DNA of 64,000 bases from Trema orientale. Its lineage: Eukaryota > Streptophyta > Magnoliopsida > Rosales > Cannabaceae. Below, piece after piece: positions 46,901 through 58,974 of this stretch. The notes below the pieces were generated by a model that was not told the DNA's origin, did not search any database, and was given only the letters and a program-made list of their open reading frames with translations. Made by a program: the position numbers and the translations under genes. Where the stretch lies: contig JXTC01000155.1 of assembly GCA_002914845.1 (NCBI GenBank), positions 359,136-423,135 of the forward strand, written 5' to 3'. Within the stretch, counting starts at the first letter, position 1; each line of letters opens with the position of its first letter.

Positions 46901-49900
46901 ATGTGGTTTCTCTTCTATCCGAGATACGTATTGGTACAGCAAAAAATGAGTGCTGGACCGGCATACGGACAGCAAACATCCCTGCTGTTATGGCTGCTGC
47001 TGCGGCAGCATCAGGAGCTAACTTAAAATTGACGGAAGCCTTCAATTTGGAGGTGCTCAGTACTGGGATAGTTAGTGCAACAGTGAAGTGCAACCATGCT
47101 GGAGAAATTGCTGGAATGAGAAGGTTGTTTAACAGCATTGGTGGATTTGAATCTGGTAACACAACTAGTGGTTTTGGGCTTGGTGTTGGCCTTCAGAGGC
47201 TGATATCAGGAGCATTTCCCCAACAGTCACAGGCTGAGGATAATTCATTTAATGGGATGTTGCTCACCAAGTTTGTGCATCTACTTCAGAAATTTGTTAA
47301 TATTGCAGAAAAGGGTGGGGAAGTAGACAAGTCACAATTTCGTGAAACTTGTTCTCAAGCAACTGCGTTACTTCTATCAAATTTGGTAAAGAAAAGTGTA
47401 CTTTTACCTTTTTGTATTTCTAATCTCATTATCAAATTTGGTAAAGAAAAGTGTACTTTTACCTTTTTGTATTTCTAATCTCATTGTTGTTATTTCTGTA
47501 TCCGAATTTCACATTTATCCTATTCCAGGGTTCAGATTCTAAATCGAATGTAGAGGGCTGTTCACAACTTCTTCGTCTTCTCTGTTGGTGTCCAGCTTAT
47601 ATTTGTACACAAGATGCAATGGAAACTGGTGTTTTCATTTGGACTTGGTTAGTTTCTGCTGCGCCTGAATTGGGTTCTCTTGTCCTTGCTGAACTTGTTG
47701 ATGCATGGTTGTGGACAATTGATACAAAACGAGGTCTCTTTGCATCTGATGTGAAGTATTGCGGGCCAGCTGCAAAATTAAGACCTCACCTTGCCCCTGG
47801 GGAGCCAGAACTGGCGCCTGAAGTTGATCCTGTTGAACAAATAATGGCTCACAGACTATGGCTTGGTTTCTTCATTGACCGCTTTGAGGTTTGAAATTAC
47901 ATAACTTAATCACCGTTTGATCTTCTTCTGCTCATAGATGGTGCTAATTGGAGTCGAAAACTTAGAAATAGGGGCAGCTTTGAATTAGCCTACCAATATC
48001 TTTTCCTTTCAAAAGAGGGGGGAAAAAAATCCTAATACGTAATATTCCTTTATTAAAATGATGGTTCTTTACATTGCATATTGTTGGAAGTGATGCGATT
48101 CCCAAGGTTCATTTGTTGTCAGTGATTGTTTCAAGCATGTATATATACCTTGAATCCTTGATTATATCTCGCATGTAAGAATTATGTTTTTGCTTTTTTT
48201 TTTTTGGCCTAATTGACAAGGTATCATGATATTATTACTTTTCATTGTATCATCTTCATACGATTACACAGTATCTATGTTGCTCAATATCTCTGCTCTT
48301 TTTGTGACTGTTTAGTATGATGAACCTTTTGTTTTTTTTGGCTTGTTTAGGTAGTTCGGCATAACAGTGTTGAGCAACTTTTGCTTCTTGGTAGAATGTT
48401 ACAAGGCACGACAAAGCTCCCGTGGAATTTTTCACATCATCCTGCTGCCACTGGTACTTTTTTCACTGTTATGCTTCTTGGTCTTAAGTTCTGCTCGTGC
48501 CAATCCCAGGGAAATTTGCTGAATTTTAAAACAGGGCTTCAACTGCTGGAAGACCGTATCTATCGGTGAGCAATTGACTTCTGCATTATCAATGTGGACT
48601 CGTCTTGTCATTGGGTCACATGTAACATCATGTCCTTGACCTGTATCTTGTGCTTCTATATTAACAATTGCTTTGTCCTTGTTGTAAACAGAGTTTTAGT
48701 TTATTGTCAATTGTTTCCTCAATTGTTTTATATCTTTGTTAGAGACGTCAGCCTAGCCTGAATGCATGGTATGACTTATTGTATGGTCTTCATATCATGA
48801 TGCATGTTCATGCAACTAAAACATTGAATAGTTTGTTGGCCATCCCCTTTGGTTTCCTTAGGCAGTCAGGGTTTAGGGGTGCTTTGCATATTATGTAGGT
48901 TTTTTGTTGTATTTACAAACTCTTGTTCACGAAAAATTCTAGAGGTCTGATGTGACAATACGGATTATGAGGTGTGAGAGGTCTGATGTGACAATTCAGA
49001 TTATGAGGTCTTCCCTCTCACAATAAATCTATGTGCAAGTTTGGGTTTTTATAATTGGGTTTTGCCTTTGGTATTTCCTTGTCAAAGTATACAGAGTACT
49101 TGTATTGGCTGAATTCTTGTTTAGCATGCTAATAAATAATATTGGCATTCATATTCTGGTAAAGTTTGGCATTACAGGAAGTGGGTTTCTATGTATAGCT
49201 TATCTATTTGAGTTTCTTTTTTCCTGTGTCTTCCATTTGATTTGAAAGTTGTCCTTGGGTTTGTTACAGGGCCTCGTTGGGCTGGTTTGCTTTTGCGCCT
49301 GAATGGTACGATGTCAACAATATAAGTTTTGCCCAGAGTGAGGCTCAATCTGTCTCTGTATTCGTGCACTACCTTTCAAATGAGCGAGTAGATGCTAGTC
49401 AATCTGATTCTAAGGGACGAGCACGTGAAAATGGGAGCAGTGCAGTTGATGTGGTAAGATCATTATATTACAAAGATATACTGCATAAAGTTTGAGACAT
49501 GATCTGAATTAAATTATCATATATTTACTGTTCTATTCAGTACTTCAGTTTTCATACTTTTGGGACTGTGACCTGTGGGTAATACACAGTAATAATACTT
49601 CAATAATTGCAGAACAATCAATATCACCCTGTCTGGGGCCAGATGGAGAACTATACTGTGGGAAGAGAAAAGAGGAAGCTGTTACTTCTTTTGCTGTGTC
49701 AGTATGAGGCTGATAGGCTTGAAGTTTGGGCTCAGCCCTCTAATACAAAGTAAACTCACGAGGAGTCTATTAATTTCTTTGTGTTTCTTATGCTCTTGTT
49801 AACCTCTCTCTCTCTCTCTCTTAAAAATAAAACTTACAATTCAATGAGGGTGATAAGTGGGGGCTTTTCATATTTTGATTTTATTGTCAGGGAAAGTACT

Positions 49901-52900
49901 TCCTCTCGGTCTAAAATTAGCTCGGATAAATGGATTGAATATGCAAGGACTGCCTTCTCTGTGGATCCTCGTATAGCTTTATCCTTGGCATCAAGGTTCC
50001 CGGCAAACACATTCTTGAAGGCTGAAGTAACCCATTTAGTTCAGGTATGTCTTATGCTAGATGGGAATTAAATAGCTATAACTAAAATTGAGGTAATTGG
50101 GAATGACAGTGAATCTCATAAGATAGGTGCCACGTTGATATTTATCTTCATCCCTGGTTGATTTCTCAAAGTTGGTATGAATATTTGTGGATGATAAGTG
50201 AGCAGTGAACATCGATGTTTGTCTTCTAAAATTATCGTTTTACTTGAAAATTTTGAACTACCTTTTATCCCAGAAAAAATCTGGGTGAGGAAGATCTTAA
50301 TGGCAATCTTTATCAAAATTTTTTGTTGTGTCTTGAAGGTTTCTATGCTTGTGTTATCTGGTAATCTGTGAGACATGATAGTTCGTTCAAGTTTAATTAT
50401 TGCTTTATTGGCATCTTATGCTATTGCCGTTAAATGAAATTTTCCTTGCAGTTGCATATATTGGATATCCGTTGCATTCCAGAAGCACTGCCATATTTTG
50501 TTACCCCGAAGGCGGTAGATGAAAACTCGGTGCTTTTGCAGCAATTGCCACACTGGGCAGCTTGTTCAATCACGCAAGCTCTTGAATTCCTTACTCCTCC
50601 ATTTAAAGGGCATCCACGTGTTATGGCATATGTTCTTAGGGTTTTAGAGTCCTATCCTCCTGAACGAGTAACATTCTTCATGCCACAACTTGTTCAGGCT
50701 CTGCGATATGATGAAGGGGTGAGATATTGTGAAGATTCTGATGATCCTTGTCTTTCCATTTTAAGAAAAATTACACACGCGCATGCGTGCACACATGCAC
50801 ACACATTTAGGGCAGTCTTTAGTAGTACTTAACTTCCAGTCTGAATCTTTGACTCTTAAAAATCTAAATCCGACACAAACACTAATAAAACTGTATAATA
50901 CGGTACATTTGATTCAAATTAAGATCTATTGGATCTTTCATCAGGAGCCAATGACGGTGCAAGCGTGTGGTATGTTGACCTGTTATTAGCCACACATCAT
51001 CTCACTCGTCCTACTCATTCTTTTTGGATCTGATTTGTACAAAATTTGTTTTCCAGAGGTTAGTGGAAGGATATTTGCTCAGGGCAGCTCAAAGAAGTGA
51101 TATATTTGCCCACATTTTAATCTGGCATTTACAGGTAAGTGGTTGACAAAATATAGCTATTGGACTAAAACGTGATTACTTTCACTTTTTTTTTTTTATT
51201 TTGGGGAGTTGGCTTTGGTTTATTGCAACTTATGGTTTTACCTGTTTTCATTTTTGTTTTTGCATATAAATAGTAAGTTTTTGAATGGCAGGGTGAGGAA
51301 TCAGGACCAGAATCAGGGAAAGAGGCTGTCTCTGGGAAGGTATGTCTGGAACACATGCAGGGAATTAATTATAAAGTGGCAACCTTCCCTTAACATGATT
51401 TCTTTATTTTCACCATTAACTAGCTTTTAAATTGGTTTGATATCCTTGTAAAGTGTTAATGATGATGGCGCTAGCATAAGAAAATCAGTCAATGTGTTCT
51501 GAACTGGATTCACAAAACAGTGTAATTTCAAATGGTTTCTTCATTTGTCTATAATACCGTTCTTAATATGCTTCAAGCTTAGGTATGTTTGCACAATGCT
51601 GCATCTCTAAGGAACCAAAAGTTTGTGCAGCTAGTAGATGCGTCTTATATATCAGGAAACATCTTGGTTGTGCTTTCCTTGTTTTATTTTCCTATATTGT
51701 TACTTTTTAATAAAGTATTCTCTATAACGTGTATGTTTTTACCCATTGCAGAATAGTTCCTTTCAAGCATTGCTGCCACTTGTTAGGGAACGAATTATTG
51801 ATGGTTTCTCCTTGAAAGCGCTCGACTTGTTTAAAAGAGAATTTGATTTCTTTGACAAGGTTACATCTATTTCGGGTGTCCTTTTTCCGCTACCCAAAGA
51901 AGAACGAAGGGCTGGTATAAGGAGGTAAGCTTCAAAATCTTTGAATAGTTTAGACATTAAAAACTATTTTAACACCTAACAAGTTAAAATTAATATGTAA
52001 CTTACTCGAACAGAGAGTTAGAGAAAATTGAAATAGAAGGAGAAGACCTCTATCTTCCAACAGCTCCTAACAAGCTTGTTAGGGGCATTCAGGTAGATAG
52101 TGGAATTCCTTTGCAGTCTGCAGCAAAAGTTCCTATCATGATTACATTTAATGTGACTGAGCGGGATGGAGACCATAATGTTGTAAAACCACAAGCTTGC
52201 ATTTTTAAGGTACGCTAATTCAATGTTCTTTTTTGCATTTGGATTAGAACCCCCTACCATGGTTTTAAGATTCATTAGTGAAATTTACTCCTTTTACCAG
52301 TTATTGCAAATTGTCACTCCAACTCATGTTGACTGAATTTCTCCTACCGAAATGCTATGCTTTTACCTTTTAAAATGCCTTTGTACAATCACAATCAAAA
52401 TAAGAACATTACTTTTCGGTTGTACTAAGATCTAATACAATAAATGCGAGCAAGATACTAGACAAGTGGTAAACCAGATTTTCTGATTTTGAAGTTTCTC
52501 CAACTCATGTTGACTGAATTTCTCCTACCGAAATGCTATGCTTTTACCTTTTAAAATGCCTTTGTACAATCACAATCAAAATAAGAACATTACTTTTCGG
52601 TTGTACTAAGATCTAATACAATAAATGCGAGCAAGATACTAGACAAGTGGTAAACCAGATTTTCTGATTTTGAAGTTCTGTTTAGTTTCCCAGTTAAGAT
52701 TGCTCCTTGATTAGAAGTGATGCTTTTATACATGGCTTGACTAGAGATCTTCAATTTCAAGGTAGGAGATGATTGTCGCCAGGATGTCCTTGCTCTTCAA
52801 GTGATTGCACTGCTTAGAGACATATTTGAAGCAGTTGGACTAAATCTTTATTTGTTTCCCTACGGTGTACTCCCAACTGGCCCAGGGAGAGGCATAATTG

Positions 52901-54641
52901 AGGTCAGTGCATATCTTGTAGCATTCATTTTGTGAGGTTCTGGAAATGTGCACTCTTGTAGATATGTTGCACATGTGCTATTATGGTGCCTATGTACTTT
53001 ATTTGGCATTCATGGTTACCAGAATATCATTGGCAAAATAAATTACACTGGAGACTACCTAGGTTTAAATGTTTTGTAGTTGTCCAAGCTTCCTCCAAGT
53101 TCTTCATTTATGAATGGGGAGCCTTCTGAGTTAACTTGCATCTTTTGTTCAATACTTTAGTTATTTGCTAAATATGCAATTGATGAAGGGCATAGGCTTG
53201 CATAAAACTACATACTAGTTCCTTTATATTTTACTCTTCCTTTTCTGATTTTAGTTTATTTTTCTCTTCTGAATTTTGTCGGAGATTTTTTTAGGATTTT
53301 TATTTTTATTTTTTTATTTATGAAGAATGTATGACTATTGCTGGCCAGCTGTTTATCACATGACATGTAATATCCCACATTTCCAAGAAGAATGTTAAGT
53401 TGTTTATCACATGACATGTAATATCCCACTTTTCCATATAGTTGGATTAAATTTTGTTGCCAAAATCAATTCTTATTGGAATTAATATCTTTTCTAGTCA
53501 CAGTTGAACAGAGATCAAGCTAGTGTGTCTATTATAATCACTTTTAGATAAAAAGGACCATTTGTAATAGTATTATTGTATATGGTTCTCTCTCAATGGC
53601 AATTTTACCCTGCAGGTGGTGCCTAATGCACGGAGTAGAAGTCAGATGGGTGAAACGACTGATGGTGGTTTGTATGAGATTTTTCAGCAGGACTATGGTC
53701 CAGTGGGTTCTCCCAGTTTTGAAACTGCACGAGAAAACTTTATCATCAGCAGTGCAGGTTATGCAGTTGCCAGCCTTTTACTGCAACCAAAGGATAGGCA
53801 TAATGGCAATCTTTTATTTGACAAGTATGATCTACTTTACTCTTCTCTAGAATTTCAGAAGTAACTTATAATTGTAATTACTAGGCAATTTTACTGGCTT
53901 AAGCATGACATTATATATGTATATTTTATATATTTGTTCTGAATCGATTAAGTATGAATATTTAAAAAGAAAAATGAAGTGTGACACGAAAAACTAAATA
54001 CAAAGGTTCCTTGAATATTGCTATATTTTCTTAATTTACTAGGGATAACAATAATTCAGACCTGACGCTGTTATTCCTATTCCTCCAGTGCAGGGAGACT
54101 TGTTCATATTGACTTTGGTTTTATCTTGGAAACTTCACCGGGTGGAAATATGCGGTTTGAAAGTGCACATTTTAAGCTTAGCCATGAAATGACTCAACTA
54201 TTAGATCCTTCAGGGGTTATGAAGAGCGAGACCTGGCACCAATTTGTGAGGTAGCAAAGGGCTTTGTCCTTATTTGCTTGTCTCTCTCTTAACGTGCTCT
54301 CTGTTTTTGAATTAACTCGTTCTAAACCTAAGCTTTCCTTGCTTTTATTTGAGTTCTTTCTTTTGCATCATATGTCCCACAGCTTGTGTGTCAAGGGATA
54401 CCTTGCCGCCCGCCGTTATATGGATGGGATTATCAGCACAGTTCAATTAATGCTAGACAGTGGACTGCCTTGCTTCAGCAGGGGCGATCCGATCGGAAAT
54501 CTTCGCAAGAGATTTCATCCCGAAATGACCGATCGCGAAGCAGCAAATTTTATGAACCGCGTCTGCACCGATGCTTACAACAAGTGGACCACTGCTGGGT
54601 ACGACTTGATACAGTATCTGCAGCAGGGCATTGAGAAGTAG
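40919..54641 (+). CDS. PI4KA1: Phosphatidylinositol 4-kinase alpha (type III)
   Basis: Exons: 40919-41935, 42066-42407, 42508-42669, 42974-43144, 43311-43469, 43569-43696, 43873-44179, 44919-45087, 45358-45575, 45838-45996, 46089-46271, 46852-47385, 47529-47888, 48351-48565, 49270-49453, 49613-49749, 49891-50044, 50452-50718, 51057-51134, 51292-51339, 51752-51924, 52014-52209, 52762-52902, 53616-53824, 54089-54250, 54383-54641. They sum to 6132 nt (2043 aa), in frame, near the length of Arabidopsis PI4K alpha 1. The N-terminus [15 protein letters not shown]...[14 protein letters not shown] is characteristic. The lipid-kinase domain is C-terminal: [14 protein letters not shown] (about residue 1788), the catalytic loop [10 protein letters not shown] (about 1893) and HIDFGF (about 1909). 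The enzyme makes PI4P at the plasma membrane, in plants as part of a complex with NO POLLEN GERMINATION, HYCCIN and EFOP proteins (family knowledge). Residues about 200-265 are Ser-rich and low in complexity. Confidence 0.95.
47376..47485 (+). repeat. 55-bp tandem duplication spanning the exon 12 splice donor of PI4K
   Basis: The 55-bp unit beginning ATCAAATTTGGTAAAGAAAA is present twice without visible differences. The first copy holds the end of exon 12 (…CAAATTTG|GTAAAG, donor at 47386). The second holds an identical donor at 47441. Only the first keeps the frame into exon 13, because using the second would add 55 nt. Confidence 0.9.
52317..52678 (+). repeat. Near-perfect 181-bp tandem duplication in PI4K intron 22
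   Basis: CTCCAACTCATGTTGACTGA starts at 52317 and again at 52498. The intervening 181 bp appear identical in both copies. It lies wholly within the intron 52210-52761 and leaves the splice sites intact. The identity points to a recent event. Confidence 0.9.
53347..53440 (+). repeat. Tandem duplication in PI4K intron 23
   Basis: GTTTATCACATGACATGTAA followed by TATCCCACATTTCCA occurs twice about 51 bp apart, with one or two changes. Intronic, no coding effect seen. Confidence 0.7.
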
Positions 54642-55539
54642 AAAGTGATTTTTGGAGCTCGACTTGCGTATGTACATGATAATAGTTTGTAAGTTTAAAT
54701 TATATGATGTTTTTCTTACCTATATATATAGCTTTGATTTTTACGAGGGATTTCCAGCGTAGTAGTAGGAGAGGATTGTAAAAACGGCACAGAATTCAAT
54801 TGAGTTCTTTGTATTCTAGAGGTGGGATTCCTCGTGAGGTTTGTAAAATTACAGGTTGTAGTTATCTATAAATGGAATTCGCGGGTTAATTGCATTGATG
54901 GACTAACGAACTGTCCCTGAAGAAGATGCAAAATAGTGTGCTGCATTAAAATGATACCTTGTACCCGCTAAGCCTTTTAATAACAGGAAAACTAGAAAAT
55001 CGCAGATAAATAAGAGGCGCGTGAAAGTTTTGAATACTCAATATTAAAAGTACAAAAATCAGCCTCGTTTCAATGCTATTTTTTGTGCCAAATTTAGCAT
55101 TTGTTATATTGTGCCAAATTCAGTAACCAGTACAACAAATGTTAGACTTTACATTTGGTTAAAGTAGATTTTATTATATTACAAAGTTGTCATGTTTGAA
55201 TTTAAAAATATTAGAACTCGCATCTCTCATTGCTCAGTCAATAATTTAATAAAAGAATTTACCCCCTGAAAAACTAATCAAGTATTATACTTGTCAATGT
55301 TCATCTAGTTACAAAATTCATATAATAATTATTGAATAATACAAAAATTAAAATATAATACTTAGAATAGCATTATACATTAAAGTGTAAATACAAAAAG
55401 GAATAATGAGACAAATTTATCATTTTATTATTTTTCACAATGCATTGAAGTAGATAGGGAAAAAAAAAGAAAAGAAATAATGAGACAAATTTAGCAATTT
55501 GTCATTTTTTTTGCCAAATATAAAATTAACATTTACATG
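54642..55539. other. PI4K 3' UTR and AT-rich spacer
   Basis: After the stop the sequence holds T-rich 3' UTR (to about 54.85 kb) and then AT-rich spacer. No further coding signal is seen before the gypsy relic. Confidence 0.5.
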
Positions 55540-56040
55540 CATTTCTGGTTATCTACCTGGATAATATTGTTGTATATAGTGTGTCAACGGAGGAGCATAA
55601 AAGGCATTTGGCCATGATATTTCAAAAATTGAGGGATAATCAATTCTATCTAAAATAGAAGAAGTGCTCTTTTGCACAAAAGACCATCAAGTTCTGTGAG
55701 CCATGTGATTGAATGTGGCCCTATCCGGATGGATTTAGAGAAGGTGAGGGTGGCCATTCAAGAGTAGAATACTCCCACCAATGTGAAAACACTACGCTCG
55801 TTTCTTGATTTAGCAAATTAATATCGACACTTTGTAGAAGGCTATTCAAGGAAAATGGCACCCTTGACAGAGCTGTTGAGGAAGGGTTTTACATGAGTGT
55901 GAGAAGGTGTTCAAAAATTTGAAAGAGGCCATAATGAAAGATTCTGTCCATGCCTTACCAAATATTGGCATGCCCTTCAAAGTAAAGTCGGACGAGTCAG
56001 ATTATGCTTTGGGAAGAGTGCTATTGCAAGTGGAATAGTT
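55540..56040 (+). pseudogene. Ty3/gypsy RT and RNase H relic
   Basis: The start reads DNIVVYSVSTEEHKRHLAMI, the end of the RT palm motif (YLDDIVVYS in intact elements) followed by the usual H...V/I F spacing. Later frames give PLTELLRKG-like and KVKSDESDYALG segments, the thumb and RNase H start. Stops and at least three frame changes make it dead. No LTRs could be assigned. Confidence 0.75.
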
Positions 56041-58974
56041 GTGACATACGAGAGTCGTAAGCTTATTTGAAGATGGTCCTCATGTCATTTGCATTTCAGT
56101 ATACATGACAATGGTCAAATGTACGTAATGCCAATAATATTTTGGAGCCCATATTCAATTTCAAAATGATGCCGAATATATGACGTCTCATTATACTCTC
56201 CTAAAAGCTCCTTAAAAGACAAAATCTAAGAACAAAATGACCAGATCAATATGACAATAGGTGGCCTACAATGGGTTGGTACAATACGTGCCTAACATAG
56301 GCACATTAACACATGATACGAGATGCATTTGATCAGCCTGTGGTGGTGGCGATGGTTTTTAAAGCTTGGCTAACGTGAGTACGCATGAATTTTTGTCGTG
56401 CACAGAGACGAAGTACGAAGGGGACTAGTTATTCATCGGCCGTACCAGTAAAGATCTGGCTCGTTTGATGTCAAAATTATATATTTGTTTCACTTAAAAT
56501 GTGTTACGTTCTTTACCGTTAAAATTTGGACTAAATAGGTTACATCACTGAAGTTAACTAATTATGAGTATAAAAATAAAAAACTAAAGTCTTCTAATTA
56601 TAGTCCACCAGCAAAGAGATATGAAGCCAAAAGAAATCACAGCTCTAAGCTAGAATAGTCCATCAATGACAAAAGTTCTTGACTAATTATAGAACTTTCC
56701 AAACTATACATAGCCAAACTCGTTAGGGAAAAAAATAATGACTCCTTATAATAAATGAACCTGTTAGGGCTCACAAAACCATTTTTGTGTTGGCATCCTA
56801 TTGGATATTCTTCTTTAATTCCAACTTTTGTTTTGAGAAATTGCCATTTGCTTAATTGAAATGATTATAATCTGGTAATATTGCTCAATTGATTATTTGC
56901 CATATTTTATATTTGGAATATTCTATGGGAATGTTTTTCCGGAAGAAAAAGGGACTTATAGTTTCCCATTTATAATTTCCCTTTAATATTTTCCAAATTG
57001 GTTCTAATCACATGCATGTAATCACTTGTGTTGTGTTAATTAGTCAAGTTGCTCCATTCTGAATTCTCAGTTTATTACACTTGTGCAGGATACATATAAG
57101 GGTAATGTATTGTTACCGATTTCAGATTTTTCCTAAAATAGACGCTGATGTTGCAACAGTAGTGACAAAATAGGGAAAAAATTAACTTTTTGGCTCAATT
57201 TACATGTGAGAAATTTATTTTTTTTCTTTTAATAATTCAGGATGGGGGATCTTTAAACTTAATACACCAACATTGGAGGTATATTAAAGTGTGTGTAAGC
57301 CTACAACCACATTAATGTGTAAGACCTGCTTCTATATATTTTTATGTGCTTATTAAAGTATGTGTGACGTTCTTAACGATTTCAATGCATGAATATATTA
57401 CCCGAAACTCTAGTTTCCCATAAATTATTGTATTTTTCCTTATATATACTCTGCACTCTGCTGTTTTCAGATTTGGTAATAAATCAGATTTTGCTCATTA
57501 ATGGTTGAGTAAGTGCAAGATTTCGTCCATATTTACTAGCTTGGTTCTTCAGAGTGGCCGGAAGCAAGGCATGTTTTGCCTATAAAAACTCAATGTGTAC
57601 CCAAATTGAGTGATATTAAGAGAATTTGTATGTGTGTTTTTGGGTATGAGGTTGTTCTTTTTATTTTTATTTTATTTTTGAGTGGAGCCATTCATGTTCT
57701 TAGAGTGATAGCTCTATGAAATCTTTGTAACTAAGAGTGATTAAGTTCTTCTCCCGAAGAACTGGATATCTTTAGAAGAAAATAGGTTCTAAGTATGGGA
57801 GGGAGTCTAAGTATACAAAACTGAAGACATACTGAAAAACAGAGAAAATTAATCCAGTCTTTGAAAGGATTCAAGAGTGTGGAGTCAAGTAAGCCGATTA
57901 GAGCTTACAAAATGTATGAGTGATAGAGTCAAACATATTGCTTCAAGAGATAATAAGGAGTAGAGTCAAACATATTGCTTCAAGAGATAATAAGGAGTCT
58001 TACTTTCAATTGAGGTTAACTCATTTGGTTTAGGATTTTTGGAAGTGTATGTGAGTGTATGGGAGGATAAGGGTTCGAATCTTAGTTAGATCAATTTATG
58101 TATAAATTTCACAACAAAAATTAAAAAAAAAAAAAGAGGGAGTATTGCATTGAATAAGTTAATTGGTATTTATACTTTGAAATTACATTTTATTCTCTGG
58201 GCATGATCCCGTGGAGTAAGAGTACCGAACCACAAAAAAATCTCGTGTGTCTTTTTACTTCTAGATTTTATTTTCAGTTATTGTTTATTTAATTTTGCTG
58301 TCTGTGCACCAGTGTTGCAACAGAAACGCTTCATTGTTGCAACAACAAATACGATCAGAATTTAATTAATTAATGATTTGATAATTTTGAAATAATTGGT
58401 TAAAATTTGGCATTCCTACGACTCGGATCTTTCAGAACCAACCATAGTCGTTTACCCTCTTGCTGCTTGTAACCAAAGGCCAACCACGGGAACATTGTAG
58501 CGATCAATAGTTCCATCAGACTTTGACTTTACTTTCTTTTGTATAACCCATGTTGTAGTTTGCACCCTTGTATATGTGAAACCATGGTAAAGCTCATGGT
58601 AGAGTGGGAGAGATGCTAGCCAATAAATCTACTTGTCATGTAACGCTCGATATGTACGAGTAATACATAGAAAAGTTCCTCATCAATTGATATTGCCTTT
58701 TTTTTTAAAAGTACACATAGATCCAACTCCGATCGATCTTACATAGTAACATTATAATATACAACAGTATGATTTATCCCATAAGTTAAAGAAAGAAAAA
58801 CGAGAAAAATAAAAATAAAGACATATATATTCGAGAAATTCTTTTTGCTAGTAATAATACAGTACTGCAGGGGTAATTAATTAAAATCTCATATATTGAA
58901 AAACCCTGATTGGGTTTTGACTAAGAACCCATTCCTTTATTTAATTAGCTCACCGAAACCGAAACCCTAGGCCA
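56041..58974. other. Intergenic region; possible decayed LTR sequence
   Basis: No supported gene. CTGTTAGGGCTCACAAAACC near 56760 and a TATA-like CCTATAAAAACTC near 57578 could belong to an old copia LTR, but no end or target duplication was found. A 38-bp tandem duplication (TAGAGTCAAACATATTGCTT...) is at about 57923-57997. Confidence 0.45.
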
